A DNA stretch of 64,000 bases from Paludibacteraceae bacterium. GTDB taxonomy: Bacteria > Bacteroidota > Bacteroidia > Bacteroidales > Paludibacteraceae. The position numbers and the translations under genes were made by a program. Location: the NCBI GenBank assembly GCA_016285885.1, contig JAEERP010000001.1, positions 496,001 to 560,000 of the forward strand, in the 5' to 3' direction. This document shows positions 37,465 through 47,247 of the stretch, one piece after another (the stretch's first letter is position 1; every line of letters starts with the position of its first letter). Below the pieces are notes generated by a model, which was not told where the DNA came from, ran no database searches, and saw nothing but the letters and a program-made list of their open reading frames with translations.

Positions 37465-38541
37465 ATGAAAGAGATTATACTGACATTAGACTACGAGTTG
37501 TTCGGTAACGGTAAGGGCGACGTTTTCCGCCATATCGTGGAGCCGACCAACCATATCATGAAGGTGGCGAAACGACACAATGCCCAACTGACCTTCTTCT
37601 TCGAGGTCGTCGAATATTGGCGCATGAAGGAGGAGTGGGAGAGAGGTAACCACATGGGCTACACGGACAACCCTATCTCCGCCATGGAGAAACAGATCCT
37701 CGAGGCGGTACGTGAGGGGCATGACGTACAACTGCATATCCACCCGCAATGGGTGAAGGCGGAATGGACAGATAATGGATGGGAGGTGGACCCGGACGCC
37801 CATCGTTTCGGCTTCTACGAGGGGACGGGCGACAACTCCGTCGAAGGACTCCTGCGCAGGGGCAAAGAGACGTTGGAACAGCTCATCACGCCCGTGAAAC
37901 CATACTACCGTTGCGTGGCGCTCCGTGCCGGCGGCTATAACGCTCAACCCTCCGAGACAATCGTCAAGGCGATGCGTGAGGTGGGCATGAAACTCGACAC
38001 ATCACTCTATCCAGGCGGCTTCGCCCAAGGCAGCATCGCGGAGTATGACTACCGCTCATTGCCGAAAGAGAAGGGAATCTGGAACGTGGCCGACCGCTTG
38101 GAGGTGCCGGCAGAAGAGGCTACCGGGCTCTATGAGCTGCCGATCTGCAGCCTGGACATCACCCGCTGGCGCAAATACGCCTCCTTCGAAAGGGTGAAGA
38201 GCATCCTCGGAAACACGAAGCAATCCAAGGAGTTCTATGAGGCCAAAGTGTCTCAATCAGCCCCTAGCTCCGGCAAGAAGAGGGGATTGCTCGAAAAGTT
38301 CAAATTCCTGCTCGAAAAGGAGTGCCAGACGTGGGACTACTGCTTGCTGCCCGAGTCTGTACACAACCAATTCATCGAGACAATGACGCAACAGGAGAAA
38401 CGTCAATACTTCACGCTGGTGGGTCACCCGAAGAGTTATATGGGCGACCAAGGCTTCTCCACGCTGCTGAAATCGCTGAACGACAACGGATGCCGCTTCG
38501 CCACAGTACAAAAAATATTGTCTGATTTAGAAAATAAATGA
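37465..38541 (+). CDS. Polysaccharide deacetylase-like (NodB-like) protein
   Basis: LTLDYELFGNGKGD; NAQLTFFFEVVEYW; GHDVQLHIHPQW (HxxxH-like metal site); YRCVALRAGGYN. Confidence 0.75.
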   Translation: MKEIILTLDYELFGNGKGDVFRHIVEPTNHIMKVAKRHNAQLTFFFEVVEYWRMKEEWERGNHMGYTDNPISAMEKQILEAVREGHDVQLHIHPQWVKAEWTDNGWEVDPDAHRFGFYEGTGDNSVEGLLRRGKETLEQLITPVKPYYRCVALRAGGYNAQPSETIVKAMREVGMKLDTSLYPGGFAQGSIAEYDYRSLPKEKGIWNVADRLEVPAEEATGLYELPICSLDITRWRKYASFERVKSILGNTKQSKEFYEAKVSQSAPSSGKKRGLLEKFKFLLEKECQTWDYCLLPESVHNQFIETMTQQEKRQYFTLVGHPKSYMGDQGFSTLLKSLNDNGCRFATVQKILSDLENK

Positions 38542-38545
38542 TTCC

Positions 38546-38974
38546 ATGGTTAACGCAATCTTCTTCTATCGCATCGCGAGATGGTTCTATCTGCACCATA
38601 TACCGCTTATACCGAAGCTGATCACTTTGCTTATCTTTCTGATATACAACAGCAAAGTATCCTATAAATGTGAGATCGGCGCAGGCACGAAGCTAGGCTA
38701 CGGAGGCATCGGCGTCGTGATCCACCAGAACGCGAAAATCGGGCGGAACGTCTCCATCGCACAACAGGTGACCATCGGCGGAGGTAACAGCCATTACCCG
38801 GGCGTGCCTACCATCGGCGACAACGTCCATATCCACAAGGGCGCCATCGTATTCGGAGGCATCACCGTGGGCAATAATGCGGAGATCGGGGCGAACGCTG
38901 TGGTGAATAAGCCTGTGCCGGAGAACGCTGTGGTCGTGGGGGTGCCGGGAAAGGTGATACGAATTAAGAGTTAA
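38546..38974 (+). CDS. Serine O-acetyltransferase-like (CysE/LbH) protein
   Basis: EIGAGTKLGYGGIGVVIHQNAKIGRNVSIAQQVTIGGGNSHYPGVPTIGDNVHIHKGAIVFGGITVGNNAEIGANAVV. Confidence 0.88.
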   Translation: MVNAIFFYRIARWFYLHHIPLIPKLITLLIFLIYNSKVSYKCEIGAGTKLGYGGIGVVIHQNAKIGRNVSIAQQVTIGGGNSHYPGVPTIGDNVHIHKGAIVFGGITVGNNAEIGANAVVNKPVPENAVVVGVPGKVIRIKS

Positions 38975-39042
38975 GAATTAAGAAACGATAGTTCGGCGTA
39001 GTCAATTTTGAATTTTGAAACGTCAGTTCGACGAAGTCTATT
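38968..39042 (+). repeat. Interspersed intergenic AATTC/CGTCAGTTCGACGAAGTC element (two cores)
   Basis: 'agttaagaattaagaaacgatagttcggcgtagtcaattttgaattttgaaacgtcagttcgacgaagtctatta'. Confidence 0.8.
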
Positions 39043-39538
39043 AGAAGCGATAGGTAGCCCAGAGACCAAAGGATTTGATGCCGATAACGGGAGACCATGT
39101 GCGATCTATGTATTCTTGAACGCCAAAGATACCTGCGTCGGCGGTGATGTCCCAATGCTCGGAGAGGCGGAAACGGAGGGCCGGTATGAGTCCATGCTGC
39201 GCCATGAGGAATTTATTCTCTTCCCCTGAAGGAAGCCAAGCCCATGCTGAATTTAGCCTTAAATCCAGAAAGAAGAAATCATTGTGATAGGGGGTGAAAC
39301 GGACAAACGGCTCCGCGATCATAAATATATTCACCACTTCCGAGTTATATCCGACTCCCAATCCGGTGCCAACTGCGATGAAATCATTGAATTCCAAGCC
39401 CACAGTGGGTTCAACTGAGGCAGAAAAATAATCGGTGTAGGTAATCGCTCCCGTAAAACCTAAATCAAAGTGCTTCTCCGCTATGACTGAAAAGTGGCAA
39501 GCGACCATCACTATCAACAGAATACTTAATTTCCTCAT
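39041..39538 (-). CDS. Hypothetical outer-membrane beta-barrel-like protein
   Basis: Signal peptide MRKLSILLIVMVACHFSVIAEK; alternating aromatic strands; terminal ...SFGLWATYRF. Confidence 0.6.
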   Translation of the reverse strand: MRKLSILLIVMVACHFSVIAEKHFDLGFTGAITYTDYFSASVEPTVGLEFNDFIAVGTGLGVGYNSEVVNIFMIAEPFVRFTPYHNDFFFLDLRLNSAWAWLPSGEENKFLMAQHGLIPALRFRLSEHWDITADAGIFGVQEYIDRTWSPVIGIKSFGLWATYRF

Positions 39539-39664
39539 TTCTAAATACTTTTAATTTGTAACATGAAAAATTTCCCCAAATATAACACATCTCACTTAAC
39601 TCTTTATTCATAACTCTTAATTTCTTAATTCTTTTTTCTATTTTCGCGCCAATAAATAGATTCT

Positions 39665-40219
39665 ATGAGCGCATTAAAGAAAATTTGTAAGTTTATATTC
39701 GACCGAATCGGCTGGAAGGCGCAGTTGAGTGTGGCGATTCCACCGAAATGTGTCTTCGTCGTGGCACCCCACACGAGCAACTGGGACTTCATCATGGGCG
39801 AAATCATGTACCAAGCCTTCGAAGGCGATGGAAAGGTTAATTTCCTCATCAAGAAAGAGTGGTTCAATTTCCCTTTCAACTACATCATGGGACCGATGGG
39901 CGGTGTGCCGGTGAACCGCGGACACAGCACCTCGCTCGTCACGCAGCTGGTCAACGAGTTCCAGAAGCGCGACAAGATGCGCTTGGCCATCACGCCGGAG
40001 GGTACCCGCAAGGCGAACCCCAAGTGGAAGATGGGCTTCTACCACATCGCCAAAAGCGCCAACGTGCCCATCCTGCTGGTCTATCTAGACTACGAAAAGA
40101 AGGTGGCGGGCATCGACGAGATCTTCATCCCGACGGACGACGAGGCGGCCGATATCCAATACATCAAGCAATACTATACCCAATTCAAGGGCAAACACCC
40201 TGAGTCTTTCGCCATATAA
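39665..40219 (+). CDS. 1-acyl-sn-glycerol-3-phosphate acyltransferase family protein
   Basis: VAPHTSNWDFIMGEIMY (HxxxxD-like), AITPEGTRKANPKWKMGFYHIA. Confidence 0.88.
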   Translation: MSALKKICKFIFDRIGWKAQLSVAIPPKCVFVVAPHTSNWDFIMGEIMYQAFEGDGKVNFLIKKEWFNFPFNYIMGPMGGVPVNRGHSTSLVTQLVNEFQKRDKMRLAITPEGTRKANPKWKMGFYHIAKSANVPILLVYLDYEKKVAGIDEIFIPTDDEAADIQYIKQYYTQFKGKHPESFAI

Positions 40220-40225
40220 CGCACG

Positions 40226-40990
40226 ATGAGAATAGCGATCGCACAGATGGATTTGGCATGGCGCGACGAAGCCGCCAACCTTCGGAAGGTGGAACAACTC
40301 GCCCAACAAGCCCATGAGGCGGACCTCCTGGTGTTGCCGGAGATGTTCACCACGGGCTTCTGCATGGACGCGGCCGAACTGGCCACCACCATGGAAGGCG
40401 CTGTCATCCAGCAATTGAAGGAGATATCCAAGCGATACGACCTCGCCCTATACGGCAGCCTCATTGTCGAGGAGAACAACCGCCACTACAACCGAGGGCT
40501 CTTCATCACCCCCGACGGCGACGTGCGCACCTACGACAAGCACCACCTCTTCAGCCCCGGCACCGAGGCGGAAAGCTACAGCGCTGGAAAAGAGAAGGTG
40601 ATCGTCTCCTACAAGGGTTGGAACATCTGCCTGCAGATATGCTACGACCTGCGCTTCCCCGTCTTCGTGCGCAACGTCGGCAACGAATACGACCTCATCC
40701 TCTACGTCGCCAACTGGGCGGAGTCCCGGATATCCTCATGGAGCCGACTGTTGCCCGCCCGCGCCATCGAAAACATGGCCTACGTCTGCGGCGTGAACAG
40801 GGTAGGCGAGGACCCCTACGGCGCACAGGGAGGAGAATCCGTACTGCTCGATCCGCTGGGCAATAGCCTGCTCAGCTGCGGCAAGGAAGAGACGCTCCTC
40901 ATCTCGGAAGAGCTCACCAAGGAGCGCTTGGAAAGAATGCGCCTGAAATTTCCCGTACACAAAGATGCGGACCATTTCACAATTCAATAA
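40226..40990 (+). CDS. Carbon-nitrogen hydrolase (nitrilase superfamily, omega-amidase-like)
   Basis: LLVLPEMFTTGF (E), YDKHHLFSPG (K), NICLQICYDLRFPVF (C). Confidence 0.93.
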   Translation: MRIAIAQMDLAWRDEAANLRKVEQLAQQAHEADLLVLPEMFTTGFCMDAAELATTMEGAVIQQLKEISKRYDLALYGSLIVEENNRHYNRGLFITPDGDVRTYDKHHLFSPGTEAESYSAGKEKVIVSYKGWNICLQICYDLRFPVFVRNVGNEYDLILYVANWAESRISSWSRLLPARAIENMAYVCGVNRVGEDPYGAQGGESVLLDPLGNSLLSCGKEETLLISEELTKERLERMRLKFPVHKDADHFTIQ

Positions 40991-41012
40991 AAAAAATTAT
41001 ATTTGCGTATAG

Positions 41013-42992
41013 GTGATGACGGGTCAGACGCAAACGGCCCATCCCATCCCCGCAGATATGAGTATGAATGGTTTCGCTAAAATAATCACAATAACCGCTT
41101 TGATGGCGGGCGTTCCCCTGACGGACGTGGGCGCCGCGGATACGCTGACGGTGGATCTGACACACACGATCCGCCCCGCGACCCATTGCGCTTCCGGTTC
41201 CCTCTACGGTCTGACGGAGACACTTCCGGCAGACATCAACGAGATGGTCGCTCCCCTCAAACCCAACGTCTTCTGCCAAGCCGCCTCGGCGTTGTCAAGC
41301 AACCAGCATGACTTCGGCGATGGATTCGTGGTGGCCGAAAGGTTGAGAGGCACCACGGGAAGCGTGCAGTTCCTGCTAGCCGACCTGCTTCCCAACTGGC
41401 CCTACCAATGGCCCGGGCAGAAGAAGTGGCTGGAACTGGTGGAGGCGGTCCTGAAGCGGCACGAAGAGGCCAATCCATCGAACATAGACAGCTACGTCAT
41501 CTGGAACGAATCCAACGAGACATGGCAGGAGTCCAACGGAGATTTCCTCAAGGATCTCTGGGAACCCACCTACCGATTGATCCGCCGCTATCAACCCAAC
41601 ACCAAAATCGTGGGGCCCGCCACCTCCTTCTACAGCAGGGGATACTTCGAGCCCTTCCTGACGTTCTGCAAGGAAAACGATTGCATGCCAGACCTGATCT
41701 GCTGGCACCAGTGGGGCAGTGGCGGATTCGTCGCGGCCGTGGAGGACCTCCACAAGCTGGAGAAGGAGCTGGAGATACCCGACCTGCCCCTCTGCATCAA
41801 CGAGTACAGCGCTAGTTCAGACTACGAGATGAGGAAGTACGAGGGATGTCCCGGCTACTGCGTTCCCTTCATCTCCAAGTTCGAGCGCAACAACGTGGAG
41901 AGCGCCACCATCTCCTGGTGGTTCACCCACTTGGCCGGACGCTTGGGCAGCCTACTGACGGAAAGCAACGAACGGGGCGGCGGCTGGTGGCTCTACAAAT
42001 GGTACGGTGAGATGGAGGGCGACATGACCATGGTCACACCCCCTAACGACAAGAGCGACGGATTGGACGGCTTCGCCTGCGTCAACAAGTATTGGCACAC
42101 CGCCAGCGTGGTGCTGGGAGGCAACTATGTGGGAGACGTGGACGTCATATTCCCGCAACTGCCACAATGGCTGCAAGGGAAGGCGAGGATAAAGATAGAG
42201 CGCGTCACGTGGGAAGACAAAGACATACCGGTGGACGGCACCGACCTGATCGACGAATATGAGACCACCCTCACAGGGAAACCCTTCACACAATCCGTGA
42301 AGGTCGAGAGCGAGCTATACGCCTACCGCATCACGTTGACCGCCATCGATGTTCCCCGCAACCCATACAAGAACACGATCGCCACCGTGCCAGGCATCAT
42401 CGAGGCGGAGAACTTCGACGAGTCAGGACAGTCCATCTCGTATTACGACGCCGACGACAAGAACAACGGAGGAGAATACCGTGATGAATGCGTGGATATC
42501 GTCACGACAGAAGCGGAAGGATACGCCATCGGATACACGCAAAAAGGAGAATGGGTGGAATATACCATCCAAGTGGAGGAAACAGGCGACTACGTCATCA
42601 CCGCCCGCGTCTCCGACGCATGGGAACTGGACGGGTTCCATCTCTATGTCGACGGGAAGGAAATCACCGAAGCCTACACGATCCCAGCGACCTGCGACGA
42701 TTGGAGCCAATACGAGGAAATAGGCGTTTCCACCGCACATCTGACCCAAGGGAAGCACATCCTGAAACTGCAGATCGAGGGAAGCTACGTGAACATCGAT
42801 TGGCTGAAGTTCGAGCCAGACCAACAAACTAAAATAACGGAGGTGCTGGCCTTCGCGGAGAGATTCACCCTGAAGGATACACAGTTCTACGACCTGCAAG
42901 GGAACACAATTGCCACAGAGAGACTGCAACCCAACACGCTCTACATCGCCGTGCAGGCAGGACAAAGCAAATTAATACTATTAAAACAATAG
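41013..42992 (+). CDS. Secreted glycoside-hydrolase-like protein with C-terminal CBM6-type domain
   Basis: N-terminal (beta/alpha)-like region with SYVIWNESNETWQES; C-terminal PGIIEAENFDESGQSISYYDADDKNNGGEYR...GEWVEYTIQVEETGDYVITARVSD = CBM6-like. True start may be ATG 41058. Confidence 0.75.
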   Translation: MMTGQTQTAHPIPADMSMNGFAKIITITALMAGVPLTDVGAADTLTVDLTHTIRPATHCASGSLYGLTETLPADINEMVAPLKPNVFCQAASALSSNQHDFGDGFVVAERLRGTTGSVQFLLADLLPNWPYQWPGQKKWLELVEAVLKRHEEANPSNIDSYVIWNESNETWQESNGDFLKDLWEPTYRLIRRYQPNTKIVGPATSFYSRGYFEPFLTFCKENDCMPDLICWHQWGSGGFVAAVEDLHKLEKELEIPDLPLCINEYSASSDYEMRKYEGCPGYCVPFISKFERNNVESATISWWFTHLAGRLGSLLTESNERGGGWWLYKWYGEMEGDMTMVTPPNDKSDGLDGFACVNKYWHTASVVLGGNYVGDVDVIFPQLPQWLQGKARIKIERVTWEDKDIPVDGTDLIDEYETTLTGKPFTQSVKVESELYAYRITLTAIDVPRNPYKNTIATVPGIIEAENFDESGQSISYYDADDKNNGGEYRDECVDIVTTEAEGYAIGYTQKGEWVEYTIQVEETGDYVITARVSDAWELDGFHLYVDGKEITEAYTIPATCDDWSQYEEIGVSTAHLTQGKHILKLQIEGSYVNIDWLKFEPDQQTKITEVLAFAERFTLKDTQFYDLQGNTIATERLQPNTLYIAVQAGQSKLILLKQ

Positions 42993-42995
42993 CCT

Positions 42996-43448
42996 ATGAA
43001 CCGTCGGGAAATCATGTATAGTGCAGTGAAGGCATTGCCCTATGTCGCCATTTTACTCATATCGAGCACCCTTCTTTTCCTCTTCACCCCAGAAAAAATC
43101 AACGGGCATTGCTTACCACCGTGCTTCTTTTACATACCCGTATTGTTCTGCATCTCGCCCATATTCTTGTTCCTGCTGAAGAAATATCCCTATATACCAG
43201 GAATCATCTGGGGCATTATAGTACCCATATTGGCCTTTTCTTCATCAAACTACAAAAATGACCCATGGGTTTTGGTCCCTATCATATTGTTCCCTATAGG
43301 GGTATGGGCCTTCACATACTATTACCATAAAAAAATGTACGATGAAATGGAGAATAACCAGCAAACGCTGGTAGCATCATTAACACTCTTTTTTATAATA
43401 TCGTTCATTGCAATAATATCCACAGTGATCTTTTTTAGCGTGATATAG
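42996..43448 (+). CDS. Hypothetical membrane protein
   Basis: 4 predicted hydrophobic segments. Confidence 0.6.
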   Translation: MNRREIMYSAVKALPYVAILLISSTLLFLFTPEKINGHCLPPCFFYIPVLFCISPIFLFLLKKYPYIPGIIWGIIVPILAFSSSNYKNDPWVLVPIILFPIGVWAFTYYYHKKMYDEMENNQQTLVASLTLFFIISFIAIISTVIFFSVI

Positions 43449-43620
43449 GCATTGTCCCATACCACACCAACCACTCATCCCACCATCAATTAGGATACTT
43501 CTTACAATCAAAAAGTAAAATAGTGGAAATACCACTAATCCATCACAAATGTTCCCTTTTAGGAAATAACATATTATCTTTGTGGTACAAAATATAAACC
43601 GATAAAAAGGAGGTATTGAA

Positions 43621-44436
43621 ATGTCAGTACACAGTGAAATCAAGAAAGTGACCACGAAAGTCCTCGCAGACATGAAAGCCCGTGGCGAGAAAATCTCCAT
43701 GTTGACCGCCTATGACTACTCCATGGCGAGCGTCATCGACCAAGCCGGTATGGACATCATCTTAGTCGGAGACTCCGCATCCAACGTGATGGCAGGCAAC
43801 GCCACCACATTGCCCATCACATTAGACCAGATCATCTATCACGCGCAGTGCGTGGTACGTGGCGCAAAACGAGCCTTCGTGGTGGTGGACATGCCTTTCG
43901 GCACAACGGAAGTCGGCAAGGAAGAGGCGGTGAAATCAGCGATCAGGATCATGAAAGAGAGTGGGGCGGACGCAGTGAAGATCGAGGGAGGCGAAGAGCT
44001 CATCGATTCCATCCGCGCCATCATAGCAGGAGGCATACCCGTCATGGGACACCTCGGCCTCATGCCACAATCCATCAACCAATACGGCTCCTACGCCCTG
44101 CGCGCCAATGACGACGCGGAGGCACAGAAGCTCATCAACGACGCCCTGTTGCTCGAGAAGGCGGGATGTTGCTCCCTCGTCCTCGAGAAGATACCTGCGG
44201 CGCTTGCCAAAAAGGTGGCCTCACAGCTCCATATACCAGTCATCGGTATCGGCGCCGGCAACGGAGTGGACGGACAAGTGCTCGTCATGCACGATATGCT
44301 AGGCATCAACAAAGGCTTCTCACCTAAGTTCCTCCGCCGCTACGCCAACCTCTTCGACGTGATGACGGAAGCTTTGCAACACTACATCTCTGATGTGAAA
44401 TCGGGCGACTTCCCGAACGAGAACGAATCCTATTAA
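43621..44436 (+). CDS. panB: 3-methyl-2-oxobutanoate hydroxymethyltransferase
   Basis: [74 protein letters not shown]. Confidence 0.97.
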   Translation: MSVHSEIKKVTTKVLADMKARGEKISMLTAYDYSMASVIDQAGMDIILVGDSASNVMAGNATTLPITLDQIIYHAQCVVRGAKRAFVVVDMPFGTTEVGKEEAVKSAIRIMKESGADAVKIEGGEELIDSIRAIIAGGIPVMGHLGLMPQSINQYGSYALRANDDAEAQKLINDALLLEKAGCCSLVLEKIPAALAKKVASQLHIPVIGIGAGNGVDGQVLVMHDMLGINKGFSPKFLRRYANLFDVMTEALQHYISDVKSGDFPNENESY

Positions 44437-44462
44437 GCTGTTAATAAGAACCATAAGGATGG

Positions 44463-44496
44463 AAAAAAGGGGAATCTTCACAGACTCCCCTTTTCT
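44463..44496 (+). terminator. Rho-independent terminator downstream of panB
   Basis: AAAAGGGGAatcttcacagacTCCCCTTTT. Confidence 0.8.
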
Positions 44497-44573
44497 ACTT
44501 TATTTAACCTAAACCATAACTAAGAAAATATAATATGTTTATGCTTTGTAAAGTTCCCATATTTTTATGATAT

Positions 44574-45440
44574 TTGAAAGTGCAAAACAAAAAAAATATG
44601 GGTTTAATCAAAAAAAATGTTAACATACTACGAAAATTGACCCAAAGACCCGAAGGATTAGGGTGGAAGGGGCTATTGAAGTATGTCTTGAAGCGGGTTA
44701 TATTCATATTTTTTGCGTCGAGCATCTTCATGACCCTCGTCTACCGATTCGTGCCCGTTCCGATCACGCCGCTCATGGTGATCCGATGCATGGAGCAACT
44801 CGCCGAGGGAGAGGATCTGCGGCTCCAGAAGGATTGGGTCTCCATCGAGAAGATTTCCCCGAACATGGTCAACGCCGTGGTCGCCTCCGAGGACAACCTC
44901 TTCATGAAACACTGGGGCTTCGATTTCAAGGCCATCGCCACGGCCAAGAAGAAGAACGAGAAGGGCAAGAAGCTCTATGGCGCCAGCACCATCTCGCAGC
45001 AGACCGCCAAGAACGTCTTCCTATGGCCCGACCGCTCCTGGGTGAGGAAAGGGTTGGAGTGTTACTTCACCGTGCTAATAGAGCTCTGCTGGCCCAAGGA
45101 GCGCATCATGGAGGTCTACCTCAATGTGGCGGAGACCGGCAAAGGCATCTACGGAGCAGAGGCCGCCGCCCAGCACTACTACAAGAAGAGCGCCAAGAAC
45201 CTGACCCCGGAGCAGGCCGCCCTCATCGCGGCATCGCTGCCCGCACCCCGCCGGTACAACCCTGGCAACCCCACCGCATACATACGCAGCAGGCAACAGA
45301 AGATCCTCCGCCTCATGAAACAGATCGGTCCCGTACAACTGAAAAAGACCGATAAAAAGGAGAAAACGGAGGATTCGCCCCAAATAACGAAGCCGAAAAG
45401 CACAAAAAGCAAGAAAAAATCGAGCAGGAAGGGGAAGTGA
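44574..45440 (+). CDS. mtgA: Monofunctional biosynthetic peptidoglycan transglycosylase
   Basis: NAVVASEDNLFMKHWGFD, GASTISQQTAKNVFLWPDRSWVRKGLECYFTVLIELCWPKERIMEVYLNVAETGKGIYGAEAAAQHYY. Confidence 0.95.
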   Translation: MKVQNKKNMGLIKKNVNILRKLTQRPEGLGWKGLLKYVLKRVIFIFFASSIFMTLVYRFVPVPITPLMVIRCMEQLAEGEDLRLQKDWVSIEKISPNMVNAVVASEDNLFMKHWGFDFKAIATAKKKNEKGKKLYGASTISQQTAKNVFLWPDRSWVRKGLECYFTVLIELCWPKERIMEVYLNVAETGKGIYGAEAAAQHYYKKSAKNLTPEQAALIAASLPAPRRYNPGNPTAYIRSRQQKILRLMKQIGPVQLKKTDKKEKTEDSPQITKPKSTKSKKKSSRKGK

Positions 45441-45694
45441 GACCAACAACAAGGTCTATATGTGATGATGAAAAAATAAGCCGATTCAAATTATTCCGAT
45501 GAGCAAGAAACATTCGCCAGCCCAGCAGGAATCACGCACCATACAACCATTCATCAATTAAAACTAATAATGTTAAATAAATTTGGACATTTTATTTTAT
45601 AAATACGTATATAATCCATAAATTTGCGATGATTTATATCTAATGGACCCTTTAAGGAATATATAAATATGATGTATATAGATAATTTTATGTT

Positions 45695-45802
45695 ATGGCA
45701 AAAAACTACTCATTCTCAGATATCCACACCCTGAAGGCACCTATCCAAGGCATCTATCTCGTCAGAACCAACGGTGAGACCTTCACCACTATCGTGAAGT
45801 AA
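45695..45802 (+). CDS. Small ORF (35 aa) with sorting-domain-like tail
   Basis: MAKNYSFSDIHTLKAPIQGIYLVRTNGETFTTIVK*; followed by a strong terminator at 45833-45889. Not in the supplied track. Confidence 0.35.
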   Translation: MAKNYSFSDIHTLKAPIQGIYLVRTNGETFTTIVK

Positions 45803-45832
45803 ACCGACCGTTCGATTCGGCGATAATCGCTT

Positions 45833-45889
45833 GAACCCCGGAAGCGTGAAATGATTTAGGTTTCACGTCTCCGGGGTTCTTTTTTTTTA
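45833..45889 (+). terminator. Strong Rho-independent terminator
   Basis: GAACCCCGGAAGCGTGAAA...TTTCACGTCTCCGGGGTTC followed by T-run. Confidence 0.85.
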
Positions 45890-45925
45890 ATAATAAAGAC
45901 CCGCTACAATTGTCGGTGCCATCTA

Positions 45926-45955
45926 TTGCACGAATGAAAAAATTGTTTATATTTG
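45926..45955 (+). promoter_or_regulatory. Predicted Bacteroidetes promoter (TTG-N19-TATATTTG) upstream of GH5
   Basis: TTG at 45926-45928; TATATTTG at 45948-45955. Confidence 0.6.
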
Positions 45956-45987
45956 TATGAACAAGTTTTACAATTAAATCAGTGCTT

Positions 45988-47247
45988 ATGTTGAAACGTA
46001 TTCTAATACCATGTTTGGCAACTTTGATGATGGCTTGCGGAAATTCCAACACGAACGAACAAGCGGGCAAAGATGCGAAGGAGAGTGAAGGAAAGAGTGT
46101 AGAGAATAAGGAACCCAAGAAAGTATCAGGCATTGGTGTGATTACGCAGGATGCGCTGAATGCGGAGATCCTTCCGCCGATGGAGTATCCGGCCAACTCC
46201 CCTGTAGGCAAGTGGGGCAAGCTGAAGGTCGCCCCGAACGAAAAGGGCGTGCGCGTGCTCTGCGACGAAAAGGGCAATCCTGTCCAACTGAAGGGCATGA
46301 GCTCGCACGGACTGCAGTGGGCCGGTGTGGCGGACATCACAGAAGAGAACATCAAGGCATTACGCAACGACTGGAACTGCTCAGTCTTCCGTATCGTCTT
46401 CTACGTGGACGAGGAGGGCGGATACGCATACAATGAGACCCACCGCTCCCGTCACCTCGAAAATGCGGTGAAATGGTGCGGAGAGAACGGTATGTACCTT
46501 CTGATCGACTGGCACGTGCACAACCCTGGCAACCCGGAGGCTAAGCAGTACCGCAAGCACCCATCGTCGGGCATCGACTTGGCGGGCGACTTCTTCACCT
46601 ACTGCGCACGTCGTTTCCAGAACCAAAAACATGTGATCTACGAGCTTTGCAACGAACCGAACCCTCGCAACGGCGCCACGACTTGGCCTAACCACATCAA
46701 GCCTTACTGCGAGGATATGCTGAAGATCATCCGTTCCTACGACAAGGACGTCATCTGTATCTGCGGTACGCCAAACTGGAGCCAGGACGCCCACGTGGTC
46801 ATCGGCAACGAGCCTCAGGACGAGAACGGAAATGTATATGACAACATCATGTACTCTTTCCACTTCTACTCCGCCTCCCACTACGACGGCATAGACCCGG
46901 ATTCCCCTTACAGAGGCCATGACTACATGAAACCGCTGCGCGAGGGAGATTCCGCTTCCCATACGCCTTGTATTTTGGCTACTTTGCCTATCTTTGTGAC
47001 AGAATTCGGAACGACTGACGCAAGCGGTTGGAACAACTTCAGACCTGACATCACAGACCGTTGGTTGAAGATTCTGGACGGCGATAACCTCGGCGGACAA
47101 AAAGTCAGCTGGTGCAACTGGAGCTTCAGCGCGGAGGGTGGTGCGAGCGCAACCCTGAAGTGGAACGAGGGTAACCTCCTGATCTGCGACAAACGTATCC
47201 TTACGGAGTCGGGCAAATATATTTACAAGAAACTACATGAAAAATAA
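45988..47247 (+). CDS. GH5 family cellulase/endoglucanase-like lipoprotein
   Basis: Lipobox LMMACGN; VQLKGMSSHGLQW; FRIVFYVDEEGGY; HVIYELCNEPNPRNG (acid/base NEP); FVTEFGTTDASG (nucleophile E). Confidence 0.92.
   Translation: MLKRILIPCLATLMMACGNSNTNEQAGKDAKESEGKSVENKEPKKVSGIGVITQDALNAEILPPMEYPANSPVGKWGKLKVAPNEKGVRVLCDEKGNPVQLKGMSSHGLQWAGVADITEENIKALRNDWNCSVFRIVFYVDEEGGYAYNETHRSRHLENAVKWCGENGMYLLIDWHVHNPGNPEAKQYRKHPSSGIDLAGDFFTYCARRFQNQKHVIYELCNEPNPRNGATTWPNHIKPYCEDMLKIIRSYDKDVICICGTPNWSQDAHVVIGNEPQDENGNVYDNIMYSFHFYSASHYDGIDPDSPYRGHDYMKPLREGDSASHTPCILATLPIFVTEFGTTDASGWNNFRPDITDRWLKILDGDNLGGQKVSWCNWSFSAEGGASATLKWNEGNLLICDKRILTESGKYIYKKLHEK

Noticed and set aside
45789-46367. 192-aa minus-strand ORF
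   Set aside because: Spans the terminator and the start of the GH5 gene; no domain, antisense artefact.
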